DNA of 64,000 nucleotides from Burkholderia aenigmatica. GTDB lineage: Bacteria > Pseudomonadota > Gammaproteobacteria > Burkholderiales > Burkholderiaceae. Both the position numbers and the translations under genes were made by a program. Location of the stretch: NCBI RefSeq assembly GCF_902499175.1, contig NZ_CABVQC010000044.1, forward strand, positions 1 through 64,000, read 5' to 3'. The stretch's first letter is position 1. Every line of letters begins with the position of its first letter. Under the pieces are notes generated by a model. That model searched no databases, was not told the DNA's origin, and saw only the letters and a list, made by a program, of their open reading frames with translations. Below, piece after piece: positions 1 through 8,231 of this stretch.

Positions 1-992
1 CCGGCGGCGGCCGGGGCCGGCCCGCGTCCGCGCAACGCCGGCACCGCGGTTGCGCGCGGCAGGCGCAGCGCCTTGCAATGGAACGCGGCATCGACGCCTT
101 CGACTCGCAGCATTCCGCCTTGCTCGGCGAACGCGACGAACGACGGCATGCGCGTGACCGCTGCGCTTTCGCAGCGGCGGCCGACGAGCGCGTCGCGCGC
201 CGTGCCGAGCAGGTCGCACGCATGCGGGCTCGCGGCGACGATGCGGCCGTCTTCCGACACGGCAAGCACGCCGCTCCAGCTCGAACCGAGATACGCATGG
301 CGCGGGTGGAACACGAGCACCACGTGCTCGGGGAAATAGACATCGAACAGGCGCGTCTCGATGTGCGTGGCCGCCGCGCTCATCAGCATCGACATGTCGT
401 CGAGCGTGAGCGGCAGTTCGCCTTCGCGGGTGAGGTCGAGCACGCCGATCGGCTTGCCGTGCGGGTCGCACAGCGGCAGCGAGCGGCACGAGAAGCGGCT
501 CAGCCGGCCGAGGAAATGCTCGCCGCTGTCGATCGCGACCGCGCGGCCTTCGACGAGCGCGGTGCCGAGCGCGTTCGTGCCGCGCAGCGATTCGCACCAG
601 CTCGCGCCGGCGCGGATGTCGCCGATGCCGAGCGCGGCGAGCTGGCTCGCGTCGCCGTCGACCGACAGGATCGTTGCGCGCGCATCGGCCAGCAGGATCA
701 TCCCGTCGCGTCCGCAGCGCTCGGCGAGGAATTCGAGTTCGGGGGCGGCCGCGGCGAGCAGCAGGCGGTTCGCGTCGTGCAACTCGTCGAGGTTGCAGAA
801 TTCATGCAGGTTCAGCCGCGCGTCGTCGTCCCAGCGCACGCCGTGATCGAGGCTGCGCCGCCACGACTGGTCGATTTCGATGCGCAGGCAACCCTGCGGC
901 AGCACGCCGTCGGAACTGAGGCGCTCGCGAATCAGGCGGGTTGCCTGCAGCCGGTCCGGAAGTCGTTGGCCGGAAGGGAAGTAGTCTTGCAC
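1..992 (-). CDS. AcoR-type sigma54-dependent transcriptional activator (N-terminal part, runs off the window)
   Basis: Translation from a GTG at 992-990 gives about 330 residues with no stop before the window edge, so the C-terminal part is missing. The start follows a strong GAGGAGGGG ribosome site. The first ~220 residues look like the GAF sensor of the AcoR family (GTNALGTALVEGRAV, SFSC-type SRFSCRSLPL), followed by a PAS-like segment at about 235-300 (SEDGRIVAASPHACDLLG). The AAA+ and Fis-type HTH domains expected in this family would lie beyond position 1. AcoR regulators activate sigma54 promoters of acetoin, alcohol or amine catabolism. The gene sits downstream of HiPIP and aldehyde dehydrogenase genes, and two sigma54-like promoters flank an inverted repeat at 3330, so it is the likely activator of the amine island. 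Family assignment is firm; ligand unknown. Confidence 0.85.
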   Translation of the reverse strand, partial: MQDYFPSGQRLPDRLQATRLIRERLSSDGVLPQGCLRIEIDQSWRRSLDHGVRWDDDARLNLHEFCNLDELHDANRLLLAAAAPELEFLAERCGRDGMILLADARATILSVDGDASQLAALGIGDIRAGASWCESLRGTNALGTALVEGRAVAIDSGEHFLGRLSRFSCRSLPLCDPHGKPIGVLDLTREGELPLTLDDMSMLMSAAATHIETRLFDVYFPEHVVLVFHPRHAYLGSSWSGVLAVSEDGRIVAASPHACDLLGTARDALVGRRCESAAVTRMPSFVAFAEQGGMLRVEGVDAAFHCKALRLPRATAVPALRGRGPAPAAA

Positions 993-1045
993 GTCGCCCC
1001 TCCTCAGGAGAATGTCGGGCCGTCCGATCCGGCGCGGCCGCACGC

Positions 1046-1079
1046 AAAAAGGCCCGGCGAGTCTGGCATAAGCCCGGGC
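1046..1079 (-). terminator. Rho-independent terminator after the ALDH-HiPIP transcript
   Basis: Read on the minus strand, GCCCGG and CCGGGC arms (1052-1079) enclose a loop of about 15 nt and are followed by a run of five T. It lies 145 nt beyond the HiPIP stop codon and ahead of the regulator start, so it should separate the two transcripts. Confidence 0.6.
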
Positions 1080-1224
1080 ATAAATCCATCCGGTCAAAAA
1101 CCTAAGGCCCAGGCGGGGCGCGGCAGTGCGGGCGATTCGCGCGGGCGGGCGGACCGCAATCGACGTGCGTGACGGGGCGGCGTGCATGGCTCGAGGGCGT
1201 GCGGAATGCTTGCGACGGCGGCGC

Positions 1225-1545
1225 TTACGTCCGCGGGTTGTACGCGTTGCACCAGCCGCCGTTCGCGACCCGTTTTCCGGCGAACAGCGGGCACGGTGCG
1301 GCCGGATCCGCGGCCTTGCCCTGGTACAAGCTGCAGCGGCCGCAGTCCTGGCCAGGGGTATAGCGTGCGAACGCGGCGCGGTTCACGTGAGCGGCGTCGG
1401 TGCGATAACCGAGCGCTTTCGCGGCCGGATCGGTTTCGTCGAGCAGCGCCGGCGCGGCAGAGGCGGCGCGCGGCAGCGCGGCGGCCGACAGCAGGCCGGC
1501 CGCGGCGATCATGAAGGTACGGCGGGAAGCGGGGAGGCGGGGCAT
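1225..1545 (-). CDS. High-potential iron-sulfur protein (HiPIP)
   Basis: A 106-residue exported protein. The N-terminus has a twin-arginine-like signal (SRRTFMIAAAG, cleavage near residue 30), as expected for a HiPIP that folds with its cluster before export. Four cysteines (68, 71, 85, 99) in C-x2-C-x13-C-x13-C order match the [4Fe-4S] ligands of the family. HiPIPs are small periplasmic one-electron carriers. The gene lies 118 nt downstream of the aldehyde dehydrogenase on the same strand and divergent from the amine dehydrogenase operon, so it may carry electrons from the periplasmic amine dehydrogenase. That role is inference; the family call is clear. Confidence 0.9.
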   Translation of the reverse strand: MPRLPASRRTFMIAAAGLLSAAALPRAASAAPALLDETDPAAKALGYRTDAAHVNRAAFARYTPGQDCGRCSLYQGKAADPAAPCPLFAGKRVANGGWCNAYNPRT

Positions 1546-1663
1546 CGGGTGTCTCGTTGTTGTTAAAGTTTGGGAACAGCGCAGCGGAATACGAACACGG
1601 GCCGACCTGCGCGCCGCGCGATCGTGTCGCGCGGCGCGGGCGTCGCTCAGCTCGGCGACGCGA

Positions 1664-3157
1664 TCACACGTTCATCAGCACCGATTTCAACTCGGTGTAA
1701 TGCTCGATCGCGGCCGCGCCCATTTCGCGGCCGAAACCCGACATCCGGTAGCCGCCGAACGGCAGCGCCGGATCGAGCGCGCTGTGGCAATTGACCCAGA
1801 CCGAACCCGAGCGGATCTTCGGGATCATCCGGTGCGCGGCCGACAGGTTGTTGGTCCAGATGCTCGCGCCGAGCCCGTAGCGCGTGTCGTTCGCGAGGCG
1901 GATCGCATCGTCGATCGTGTCGAACGGCATCGCGACCAGCACCGGCCCGAAGATTTCCTCCTGCACGAGCGGCCCTTTCTGGTCGACGTCGACGAGCACG
2001 GTCGGCTTCACGAAGAAGCCGGGGCCGTACGCTTCGCCGCCGCACGCGAGCTGCGCGCCCAGTTCGCGGCCGCGCTCGATGTAGCCGGCCACGCGCTGTT
2101 GCTGCTTCGCCGAAATCAGCGGGCCCATGTCGACCGACGGGTCGAGCGCGTTGCCGAGCTTCATGTTGCTCGCGATGCCCGCGATGTCGCCGACCACACG
2201 ATCGAAGTGCTTGCGCTGCACGTACAGGCGCGAGCCCGCGCAGCACACCTGGCCGTGGTTGAAGAAGATCGCGGTGGCCGCGCCCGCGGCCGCGACAGCC
2301 GGGTCCGCATCGTCGAACACGATCGTCGGCGACTTGCCGCCGAGCTCGAGCGTCACGCGCGTCATCGATTCCATCGCGGCCTTGCCGATCAGCTTGCCGA
2401 CTTCGGTCGAGCCCGTGAACGTCAGCTTGTCGACATCGGGGTGGTGCGCGAGCGCGGCGCCCGCTTCGACGCCGGTGCCGGTGACGACGTTGAACACGCC
2501 GGCCGGATAACCGGCTTCCTGCACGAGTTCCGCGAGCCGCAGTGCGGAGAGCGGCGTTTCGTCGGCCGGTTTCAGCACCATCGTGCAGCCCGTCGCGAGC
2601 GCGGGGCCGAGCTTCCAGCACGCGAGCAGCAGCGGGAAATTCCACGCGACGATCGCGCCGACCACGCCCACGGCCTCGCGGCGGATGAAGCCGTGGAACT
2701 GGCTGTCGGGCATCAGCGGCATCGACACGTCGACGGTCGCGCCTTCGATCTTGGTCGCCCAGCCGGCCATGTAGCGCAGGAAGTCGATCGACAGCTGCAC
2801 GTCCATCGCGCGCGCGATCTGCGCGCTCTTGCCGTTGTTCACGCATTCGAGCTCGGCGAGCTGCTGCGCGTCGCGTTCGAGCAGATCCGCGAGACGCCAC
2901 AGCAGGTTCTGCCGTTCGCGCGGCCGCATGCGGCTCCATGCGGAATCGTCGAACGCCTGGCGGGCGGCGCGGACCGCGCGGTCGACGTCGGCCGCGCCGG
3001 AGGCCGGCACGCGACACAGCTCGTCGCCGGTCGCGGGGTTGTGGACGGCCAGGGTGGCGCCACTTTCGGCGCCGCGCCACGTCTCGCCGATCAGCATCGA
3101 CGGCGTGCGTGCGATGAACGACTGGGTTTGCGGAAGTAACGACAACGTTGCCTGCAT
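1664..3157 (-). CDS. NAD(P)-dependent aldehyde dehydrogenase
   Basis: A 497-residue class I/II-type aldehyde dehydrogenase of normal length. Visible catalytic elements are Asn172 (AWNFP), the general base Glu271 (ELGGKSP), the catalytic cysteine at 305 in GQVCCAGSR, and the FTGSTEVG cofactor loop near 247-254. The start was chosen at 3157 because GAGGAG lies just upstream; longer in-frame extensions run into the promoter region. It is related to AcoD/phenylacetaldehyde-type enzymes. In this setting it should oxidise aldehydes released by the divergent amine dehydrogenase to carboxylic acids in the cytoplasm. A -24/-12-type promoter precedes it. Confidence 0.92.
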   Translation of the reverse strand: MQATLSLLPQTQSFIARTPSMLIGETWRGAESGATLAVHNPATGDELCRVPASGAADVDRAVRAARQAFDDSAWSRMRPRERQNLLWRLADLLERDAQQLAELECVNNGKSAQIARAMDVQLSIDFLRYMAGWATKIEGATVDVSMPLMPDSQFHGFIRREAVGVVGAIVAWNFPLLLACWKLGPALATGCTMVLKPADETPLSALRLAELVQEAGYPAGVFNVVTGTGVEAGAALAHHPDVDKLTFTGSTEVGKLIGKAAMESMTRVTLELGGKSPTIVFDDADPAVAAAGAATAIFFNHGQVCCAGSRLYVQRKHFDRVVGDIAGIASNMKLGNALDPSVDMGPLISAKQQQRVAGYIERGRELGAQLACGGEAYGPGFFVKPTVLVDVDQKGPLVQEEIFGPVLVAMPFDTIDDAIRLANDTRYGLGASIWTNNLSAAHRMIPKIRSGSVWVNCHSALDPALPFGGYRMSGFGREMGAAAIEHYTELKSVLMNV

Positions 3158-3197
3158 GGAAGCTCCTCGCTCATCGGGGTTCGGGTGTCGAGGCGAA

Positions 3198-3215
3198 AAG
3201 CAGCTTCCATACCAA
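3198..3215 (-). promoter_or_regulatory. Candidate sigma54 promoter for aldehyde dehydrogenase
   Basis: On the minus strand TTGGTAT-N5-GCTGCTTT has GG and GC dinucleotides exactly 12 nt apart, as required for -24/-12 promoters (consensus TGGCAC-N5-TTGC). The -24 half is imperfect. It lies about 45 nt upstream of the aldehyde dehydrogenase start. Confidence 0.5.
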
Positions 3216-3329
3216 CGTTGATGCGGCGGCTTGCGTGCGCGCCGCACACGCCATGCGGCGCGGGGCGCGCGGCGTGACGGCCCGCGATCGCGCACCCGTC
3301 CGGCGTCGCGCCGCGTCGGCCGAGCGGTG

Positions 3330-3362
3330 TCTCAATTTGAGAATCCGGATGCAACGTGAGAC
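3330..3362. promoter_or_regulatory. Candidate activator binding site (inverted repeat TCTCAA-T-TTGAGA plus half site)
   Basis: A near-perfect inverted repeat TCTCAATTTGAGA at 3330-3342 is followed by a second half site TGAGAC at 3357-3362. It lies 115 nt inside one sigma54-like promoter (3215) and about 155-190 nt from the other (3517), a usual enhancer distance. It is the best candidate site for the AcoR-type regulator. Binding is inferred. Confidence 0.5.
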
Positions 3363-3516
3363 GCGACATGCGGCACGCGCGCTGCCGGCCGTCATGGCCA
3401 CACCGCCGCAAAGGCGCGCGAATGCCGGTTTGGCGCGCCGGTTTGAATCGGGATTTTCCCGAGCGTTCGGCGGTAAAAGCGCGTGTTTTCCTTGTGGCAA
3501 ACCCGACGTCGGCAAT

Positions 3517-3532
3517 TGGCACGGCCTGTGCT
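3517..3532 (+). promoter_or_regulatory. Sigma54 promoter for the amine dehydrogenase operon
   Basis: TTGGCACG-N4-GTGCTT matches the -24/-12 consensus with the GG and GC dinucleotides 12 nt apart (3518/3530). It would start transcription near 3543, about 60 nt before the qhpA start. The rest of 3158-3604 holds no gene. Confidence 0.7.
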
Positions 3533-3604
3533 TGAAGAGCATGAGACAAGCGCCGCAGCGCTGCAGGCCGGACGATTCGAGACCCCACGTAAAGGAGCAG
3601 AGCC

Positions 3605-5212
3605 TTGTTCAAGACTTTCATTCGACGCAGCCGACCGCCCCGCGCGGCCGCCGCCGTCGCCGCCGCCGGTGCGCTCGCGCTGGCCTCGGGCGCCGCACAG
3701 GCCCAGGCCCAGGCGCCACGCGACGCTCACGCGATCCTGAGCCAGACATGCGCGGCCTGTCACGCGGCCGAGTCGAAGGATTCGTGGAGCCGCATCAGTC
3801 ACCAGCGCAAGACGCCGGAAGGATGGCTGATGACGATCGCGCGGATGCAGACGATGCACGGCCTCACGATCAGCGACGACGAACGGCGCATTCTGGTGAA
3901 GTACCTGTCGGATACGCAGGGCCTTGCGCCGTCGGAGTCGAAGGATTTCCGCTACGCGCCCGAGCGTCGCCTGAACACGCAGGAGACCGCCGGCAACGAG
4001 GAATTCAAGCAGATGTGCGCGCGTTGCCACTCGGCCGCGCGCCCGCTGCTGCAGCGCCGCCCGGTCGCCGAATGGGACAAGCTCGTGAACTTCCACCTTG
4101 GGCAGTGGCCGTCGGTCGAGTATTCGGCGATGGGCCGCGACCGCGACTGGTTCAAGATCGCGCTGACCGACATGGCGCCGCTGCTCGCGAAGGACTACCC
4201 GTACAACAGCAGCGCATGGACTGCGTGGAAGCAGCACCATCCGCCCGCGACCGCGCTGGCCGGCACGTGGAGCTTCGGCGGCCACATGCCGGGCAAGGGC
4301 GATGCGTACGGCACGATGACCGTGAAGGGCGGCGCGGGCGACCGCTTCGACGTCGAGCTGAAGGGCCGCTTCGCGGACGGCAGCCCGCTCGTCGGCACCG
4401 GCACCGCGACGCTTTATACCGGCTACGAATGGCGGGCGAGCGTGAAGGTCGGCGACACGACGATGCGTCAGGTGCTGATGGCGAGCGACGGCACGCTGCG
4501 CGGCCGGATATTCGACGATGCGCACGACGAACGCGGCCTCGACTTCAACGCGGCGAAGCTCGGCAACGCGCAGATCGTGGCGGTGCAGCCGGCTTACGTG
4601 AAGGCGGGCGAGGAGACCGACGTGACGATCGTCGGCGCGAACCTGCAGGGCACGCCTGCGTTCGGCACGGGCGTGACGGTTGCATCGGTGCTCGAGCGCA
4701 CGCCGGAATACGTGCGGGTGCGCGTGAAGGCCGCCGACGGCAGCGCGGCCGGCGCGCGCCGGGTGAGCGTCGGCGCCGCGCATGCGGACGGCTTCGCGGT
4801 CTATCGCGAGATCCACGATGTGAAGGTCGAACCCGACTACGCGGTCGCGCGCATCGGCGGCAACGGCGGCTCGACGCCGAAGGTCGAAGGGCGTTTCGAC
4901 GCGGTGGCATGGGGTGTCGACGGCGCGGGCAAGCCGTTCCGCATCGGCGTCGTGCCCGCGCAATGGTCGGTCGCCCCGTTCGACGATCAGTCGAAGGGCG
5001 ATCGCGACACGCAGTTCGCCGGCACGATGCAGGCGTCGACCGGCATCTTCACGCCGGGTAACGCGGGCCCGAACCCCGCGCGCCGAATGGGCACCAACAA
5101 CACGGGCAACCTGAACGTCGTCGCGACGGTGACGGACGGGGCACGCACGGTGACGGGCACCGGGCACATGATCGTCGGCGTGCAGCGCTGGAACAACCCG
5201 CCGCTGCCCTGA
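3605..5212 (+). CDS. qhpA: Quinohemoprotein amine dehydrogenase, alpha subunit (diheme cytochrome c)
   Basis: A 535-residue exported protein starting at a TTG preceded by AAAGGAG. A signal peptide covers about residues 1-36 (…ALASGAAQAQA). Two heme c motifs are present, CAACH at 49-53 and CARCH at 138-142, then a long beta-rich region as in the four-domain alpha subunit of Pseudomonas and Paracoccus enzymes. The alpha subunit carries electrons from the CTQ cofactor in the gamma subunit to a periplasmic acceptor. The three other genes of the complex and its maturation follow directly. Length and motifs match the family. A strong hairpin separates it from the next gene. Confidence 0.95.
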   Translation: MFKTFIRRSRPPRAAAAVAAAGALALASGAAQAQAQAPRDAHAILSQTCAACHAAESKDSWSRISHQRKTPEGWLMTIARMQTMHGLTISDDERRILVKYLSDTQGLAPSESKDFRYAPERRLNTQETAGNEEFKQMCARCHSAARPLLQRRPVAEWDKLVNFHLGQWPSVEYSAMGRDRDWFKIALTDMAPLLAKDYPYNSSAWTAWKQHHPPATALAGTWSFGGHMPGKGDAYGTMTVKGGAGDRFDVELKGRFADGSPLVGTGTATLYTGYEWRASVKVGDTTMRQVLMASDGTLRGRIFDDAHDERGLDFNAAKLGNAQIVAVQPAYVKAGEETDVTIVGANLQGTPAFGTGVTVASVLERTPEYVRVRVKAADGSAAGARRVSVGAAHADGFAVYREIHDVKVEPDYAVARIGGNGGSTPKVEGRFDAVAWGVDGAGKPFRIGVVPAQWSVAPFDDQSKGDRDTQFAGTMQASTGIFTPGNAGPNPARRMGTNNTGNLNVVATVTDGARTVTGTGHMIVGVQRWNNPPLP

Positions 5213-5232
5213 CCGGTCCGCCTGTCCGCACG

Positions 5233-5253
5233 CCGGGCCGCGACGCGGCCCGG
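5233..5253 (+). other. Intercistronic GC hairpin between qhpA and qhpD
   Basis: CCGGGCCGCG and CGCGGCCCGG form ten-base-pair arms with a one-base centre, 20 nt after the qhpA stop. There is no T run, so it is not a typical terminator; it may protect the qhpA mRNA end or lower expression of the maturase. Confidence 0.45.
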
Positions 5254-5283
5254 TCCGAATCCGACGAACGCAAGGAGAATCCG

Positions 5284-6714
5284 ATGAGCGCCATGCTGAA
5301 CGTGGTCGAACGCAACGTGCACGAAGTGCGCGTCGACGACGAGCGCCTGATGTTTCATGTGCCGAGCAGCTCGCTGTTCGCGGCCGATCGCGTGACGGCC
5401 GACATCATCGACGCGCTGCGTGCGAGCAGCTGCACGGCCGATGAGCTGTTCGCGCGGCTGGCCGGCCGCTCGCCGCACGGCGAACTCGCCGAGACGCTTG
5501 GCGAGCTGATGGCCCTCGAGGTCGTCAGCGACGGCTCGCCGCTTACGCCCGAGATCGCGGTGAAGCGCGTCGAGCGCACCGCGATCGACACGGTCGTGCT
5601 GAACGTGAACACCGGCTGCAACCTGAGCTGCACGTATTGCTACAAGGAAGATCTCGACACGCCGTCCGCCGGGCGGCGGATGGACATCGACACCGCGAAG
5701 GCGTCGGTCGAGATGCTGCTGAAGGAATCGCCCGACCTGCCGCGCTACACGGTCGTGTTCTTCGGCGGCGAACCGCTCAGCAACCGCAAGCTGATCGAGT
5801 GCATGGTCGAGTATTGCGAGCTGCGCTTCGGCGCGCTCGGCAAGCAGGTCGAGTTCGTGATGACGACCAACGCGACGCTGCTGACCGAGGAGATCGTCGA
5901 CTGGCTCGACGCGCATCGCTTCGGGCTGTCGGTCAGCATCGACGGGCCGCGCTCGATCCACGACCTGAACCGCCGCACGGTCGGCGGCGCGGGCACCTAC
6001 GACGTCGTGCGCCGCAAGGTCGAGATGCTGCTCAAGCGCTACCGCAGCCGCCCGGTCGGCGCGCGCGTGACGCTGACGAGCGGCGTGACCGACATCGAAG
6101 GCATCTGGGATCACCTGTTCAACGAACTCGGTTTCGCGGAAGTCGGCTTCGCGCCGGTCACGTCGGGACAGCTCGACACGTTCAACCTGCAGACCGATGA
6201 GCTCGCGCAGGTGTTCGCGAACATGAAGGCGCTCGGCCGGCGCTACCTGGCCGCCGCGCTCGAGAACCGCAACATCGGCTTCTCGAACCTGCACCAGCTG
6301 ATCACCGATCTGCACGAAGGGCACAAGAAGTCGTTGCCATGCGGCGCGGGGCTCAAGATGCTGGCGGTCGATCACAAGGGCGACCTGAACCTGTGCCACC
6401 GCTTCACCGGCTCGGCGCTGCCGACTTTCGGCAACGTGCATGAGGGCGTCGCGCAGGCCGAGCTCAACGACTTCCTGTCGCAACGCCTCGAGCGCAGCGG
6501 CACCGGCTGCGAAACCTGCCGGATCCGCAACCTGTGCTCGGGCGGCTGCTATCACGAGAGCTATGCGCGTTACGGCGACCCCGCGCATCCGACCTACCAC
6601 TACTGCGAGCTGATGCGCGACTGGATCGATTTCGGCATCGAGGTCTACAGCCGGATCATCGCCGGCAACCCGGCGTTCATCGACAACCACATCACTCCGC
6701 GCAAGGCGAACTGA
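5284..6714 (+). CDS. qhpD: Radical SAM/SPASM maturase QhpD for the gamma subunit
   Basis: A 476-residue radical SAM enzyme. The cluster motif C112-x3-C116-x2-C119 ([12 protein letters not shown]) is followed by a GGEPL segment and a cysteine-rich SPASM-type C-terminus ([14 protein letters not shown]). QhpD is known to form Cys-to-Asp/Glu thioether cross-links inside the gamma-subunit precursor before export. AAGGAG lies seven nucleotides before the ATG. Its stop is separated from the gamma-subunit start by one base, consistent with maturase and substrate being co-translated. Cytoplasmic. Confidence 0.95.
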   Translation: MSAMLNVVERNVHEVRVDDERLMFHVPSSSLFAADRVTADIIDALRASSCTADELFARLAGRSPHGELAETLGELMALEVVSDGSPLTPEIAVKRVERTAIDTVVLNVNTGCNLSCTYCYKEDLDTPSAGRRMDIDTAKASVEMLLKESPDLPRYTVVFFGGEPLSNRKLIECMVEYCELRFGALGKQVEFVMTTNATLLTEEIVDWLDAHRFGLSVSIDGPRSIHDLNRRTVGGAGTYDVVRRKVEMLLKRYRSRPVGARVTLTSGVTDIEGIWDHLFNELGFAEVGFAPVTSGQLDTFNLQTDELAQVFANMKALGRRYLAAALENRNIGFSNLHQLITDLHEGHKKSLPCGAGLKMLAVDHKGDLNLCHRFTGSALPTFGNVHEGVAQAELNDFLSQRLERSGTGCETCRIRNLCSGGCYHESYARYGDPAHPTYHYCELMRDWIDFGIEVYSRIIAGNPAFIDNHITPRKAN

Positions 6715-6715
6715 C

Positions 6716-7039
6716 ATGAAACATCTGAAGCCGCTCAACAACAAGGCGAAAAAGCTCGAGGAGGCCGTGCAGCAGGATCGCCTCGAGGAAGTCGTCGCGA
6801 TGACGTCCGTCGCGGGCTGCACGTCGACGACCGACCCCGGCTGGGAAACGGACGTGTTCGGCGGGGTCGCGTCGCTGTGCCAGCCGATGGAGGCCGACCT
6901 GTACGGTTGCTCCGACCCGTGCTGGTGGCCCGCGCAGGTGCCCGACATGATGAGCACCTATCCCGACTGGAACAAGCACGCGACCGATTCGGGCGCGGAC
7001 TGGCGCCAGCTCGGCAGCGTGTTCCCCAAAGACAAGTGA
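6716..7039 (+). CDS. qhpC: Quinohemoprotein amine dehydrogenase, gamma subunit precursor (CTQ-bearing peptide)
   Basis: A 107-residue precursor. Aligning by eye with the known mature subunit puts the leader at residues 1-28 and all modified residues in register: Cys35-Glu44, Cys55-Asp61 and Cys69-Asp77 for the three thioethers, and Cys65 with Trp71 for the cysteine tryptophylquinone cofactor (mature 7/16, 27/33, 41/49, 37/43). The leader ([16 protein letters not shown]…) is charged and lacks a hydrophobic signal, as in other gamma precursors where a subtilisin-like protease removes it. The catalytic core segment [16 protein letters not shown] is intact, so the enzyme should be active. Confidence 0.95.
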   Translation: MKHLKPLNNKAKKLEEAVQQDRLEEVVAMTSVAGCTSTTDPGWETDVFGGVASLCQPMEADLYGCSDPCWWPAQVPDMMSTYPDWNKHATDSGADWRQLGSVFPKDK

Positions 7040-7067
7040 TCCACCCGGCACCGATCAAGGATTCTCC

Positions 7068-8186
7068 ATGCGATTCACGACACCCCTGAGCCGCGGGCTC
7101 CTCGCCGCCGCGCTCGCCTCGGCCGCGTCGCTGTCGGCCGCGGCCGACGGCCCGCTGCAGGCCGGCCACGAGTACCTCGCCGTCACGAACTATCCGAACA
7201 ACCTGACGGTGATCGACACGGGCACCGACAGCGTCGTCAAGACCTGCACGCTGCCCGACGCGTTCGGCCCCGGCACGATCCAGATCAGCCCGGACCGCAC
7301 GCGTGCCTACGTACTGAACAACCATTACGGCGACCTGTACGGTGTCGATCTCGATTCGTGCAAGACCGTGTTCCATGCGGAGCTCGCGCAAGCCGGCAAC
7401 GAGCGGGCGCGCGCGATGTTCTCGATCGGGCTGAGCCCCGACGGCAAGGAGATCTACAGCGTCGTCAATCCGACGAAGCTGAACCGCGACAGCTACGACG
7501 TGCAGTCGCCGCGCCTGCAGGTGTACCGCACCGATGGCGGGCTCGACGCGAAGCCGGTGCGCACCTTCCCGGCGCCGCGCCAGACGACGATGCTGCAGGC
7601 CGCCGACGACGGGTCGCTGTTCATCGTCGGCGCCGATATCTACCGGATGAACGTGCAGACCGGCAAGTACGACGTCGCGGTGCCGCTGCGCAACTGGAAG
7701 CAGCCGCTGCACGGCCAGCCGGACGTGCTGTACGTGTGGCCGCAGCAGCGTCTGCAGCACACGTTGAACCTGCTCTACACGGCCAATCGCTTCAAGGACG
7801 AGAAGATGGATCCGGCATCCGCGCAGCCGATGTACGGCTACGTCGACATCGACCTGAAGACGGGCAACGCAACGGTCAGGGATTTCGCGCCGCTCACCGA
7901 GGTGTATTTCACGGGCGGGCTGTCGCCGAAGGATCCGAACGCGATGTACGGCGTGCTGAACCGGCTCGCGAAGTACGACGTGAAGAACGAGAAGCTGGTC
8001 GAGGCTGCGCCGCTCGATCACTCGTACTACTGCCTGTCGTTCAACCGCGCGGGCAGCAAGGTGTATCTCGCGGGCACCTACAACACTGTCGCCGTGTACG
8101 ACGCCGACACGCTGAAGAAGCTGAAGGACATCCGCGTGCCGGGCGGCGACATGGCGATCACGACCGCACAGATGTTTACACGATGA
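7068..8186 (+). CDS. qhpB: Quinohemoprotein amine dehydrogenase, beta subunit
   Basis: A 372-residue exported protein with a signal peptide (residues 1-24, LLAAALASAASLSAAA) followed by a YVTN-type beta-propeller (repeats such as NNLTVIDTGTDSVV and NTVAVYDADTLKKL). The beta subunit forms the seven-bladed propeller holding the gamma subunit and contributing to the active site. It starts 28 nt after qhpC, in the usual alpha-D-gamma-beta order. Length agrees with the family. Confidence 0.93.
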   Translation: MRFTTPLSRGLLAAALASAASLSAAADGPLQAGHEYLAVTNYPNNLTVIDTGTDSVVKTCTLPDAFGPGTIQISPDRTRAYVLNNHYGDLYGVDLDSCKTVFHAELAQAGNERARAMFSIGLSPDGKEIYSVVNPTKLNRDSYDVQSPRLQVYRTDGGLDAKPVRTFPAPRQTTMLQAADDGSLFIVGADIYRMNVQTGKYDVAVPLRNWKQPLHGQPDVLYVWPQQRLQHTLNLLYTANRFKDEKMDPASAQPMYGYVDIDLKTGNATVRDFAPLTEVYFTGGLSPKDPNAMYGVLNRLAKYDVKNEKLVEAAPLDHSYYCLSFNRAGSKVYLAGTYNTVAVYDADTLKKLKDIRVPGGDMAITTAQMFTR

Positions 8187-8191
8187 TGCAT

Positions 8192-8213
8192 GCGCCGGCC
8201 CGCGGGCCGGCGC
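8192..8213 (+). other. GC palindrome between qhpB and the acyl-CoA synthetase
   Basis: A perfect 22-bp palindrome (GCGCCGGCCCG and its complement) lies just after the qhpB stop. No T run follows. It could be an RNA stem that dampens read-through into the ligase gene. Confidence 0.4.
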
Positions 8214-8231
8214 CATAGATCAGGAGACTCC

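Noticed and set aside
78-1172. 364-residue plus-strand frame at the left edge
   Set aside because: The minus strand encodes a GAF-PAS regulator with good start; the plus frame is its shadow.
4987-6957. 656-residue antisense frame over qhpD
   Set aside because: No recognisable domain; opposite strand codes for the radical SAM enzyme.
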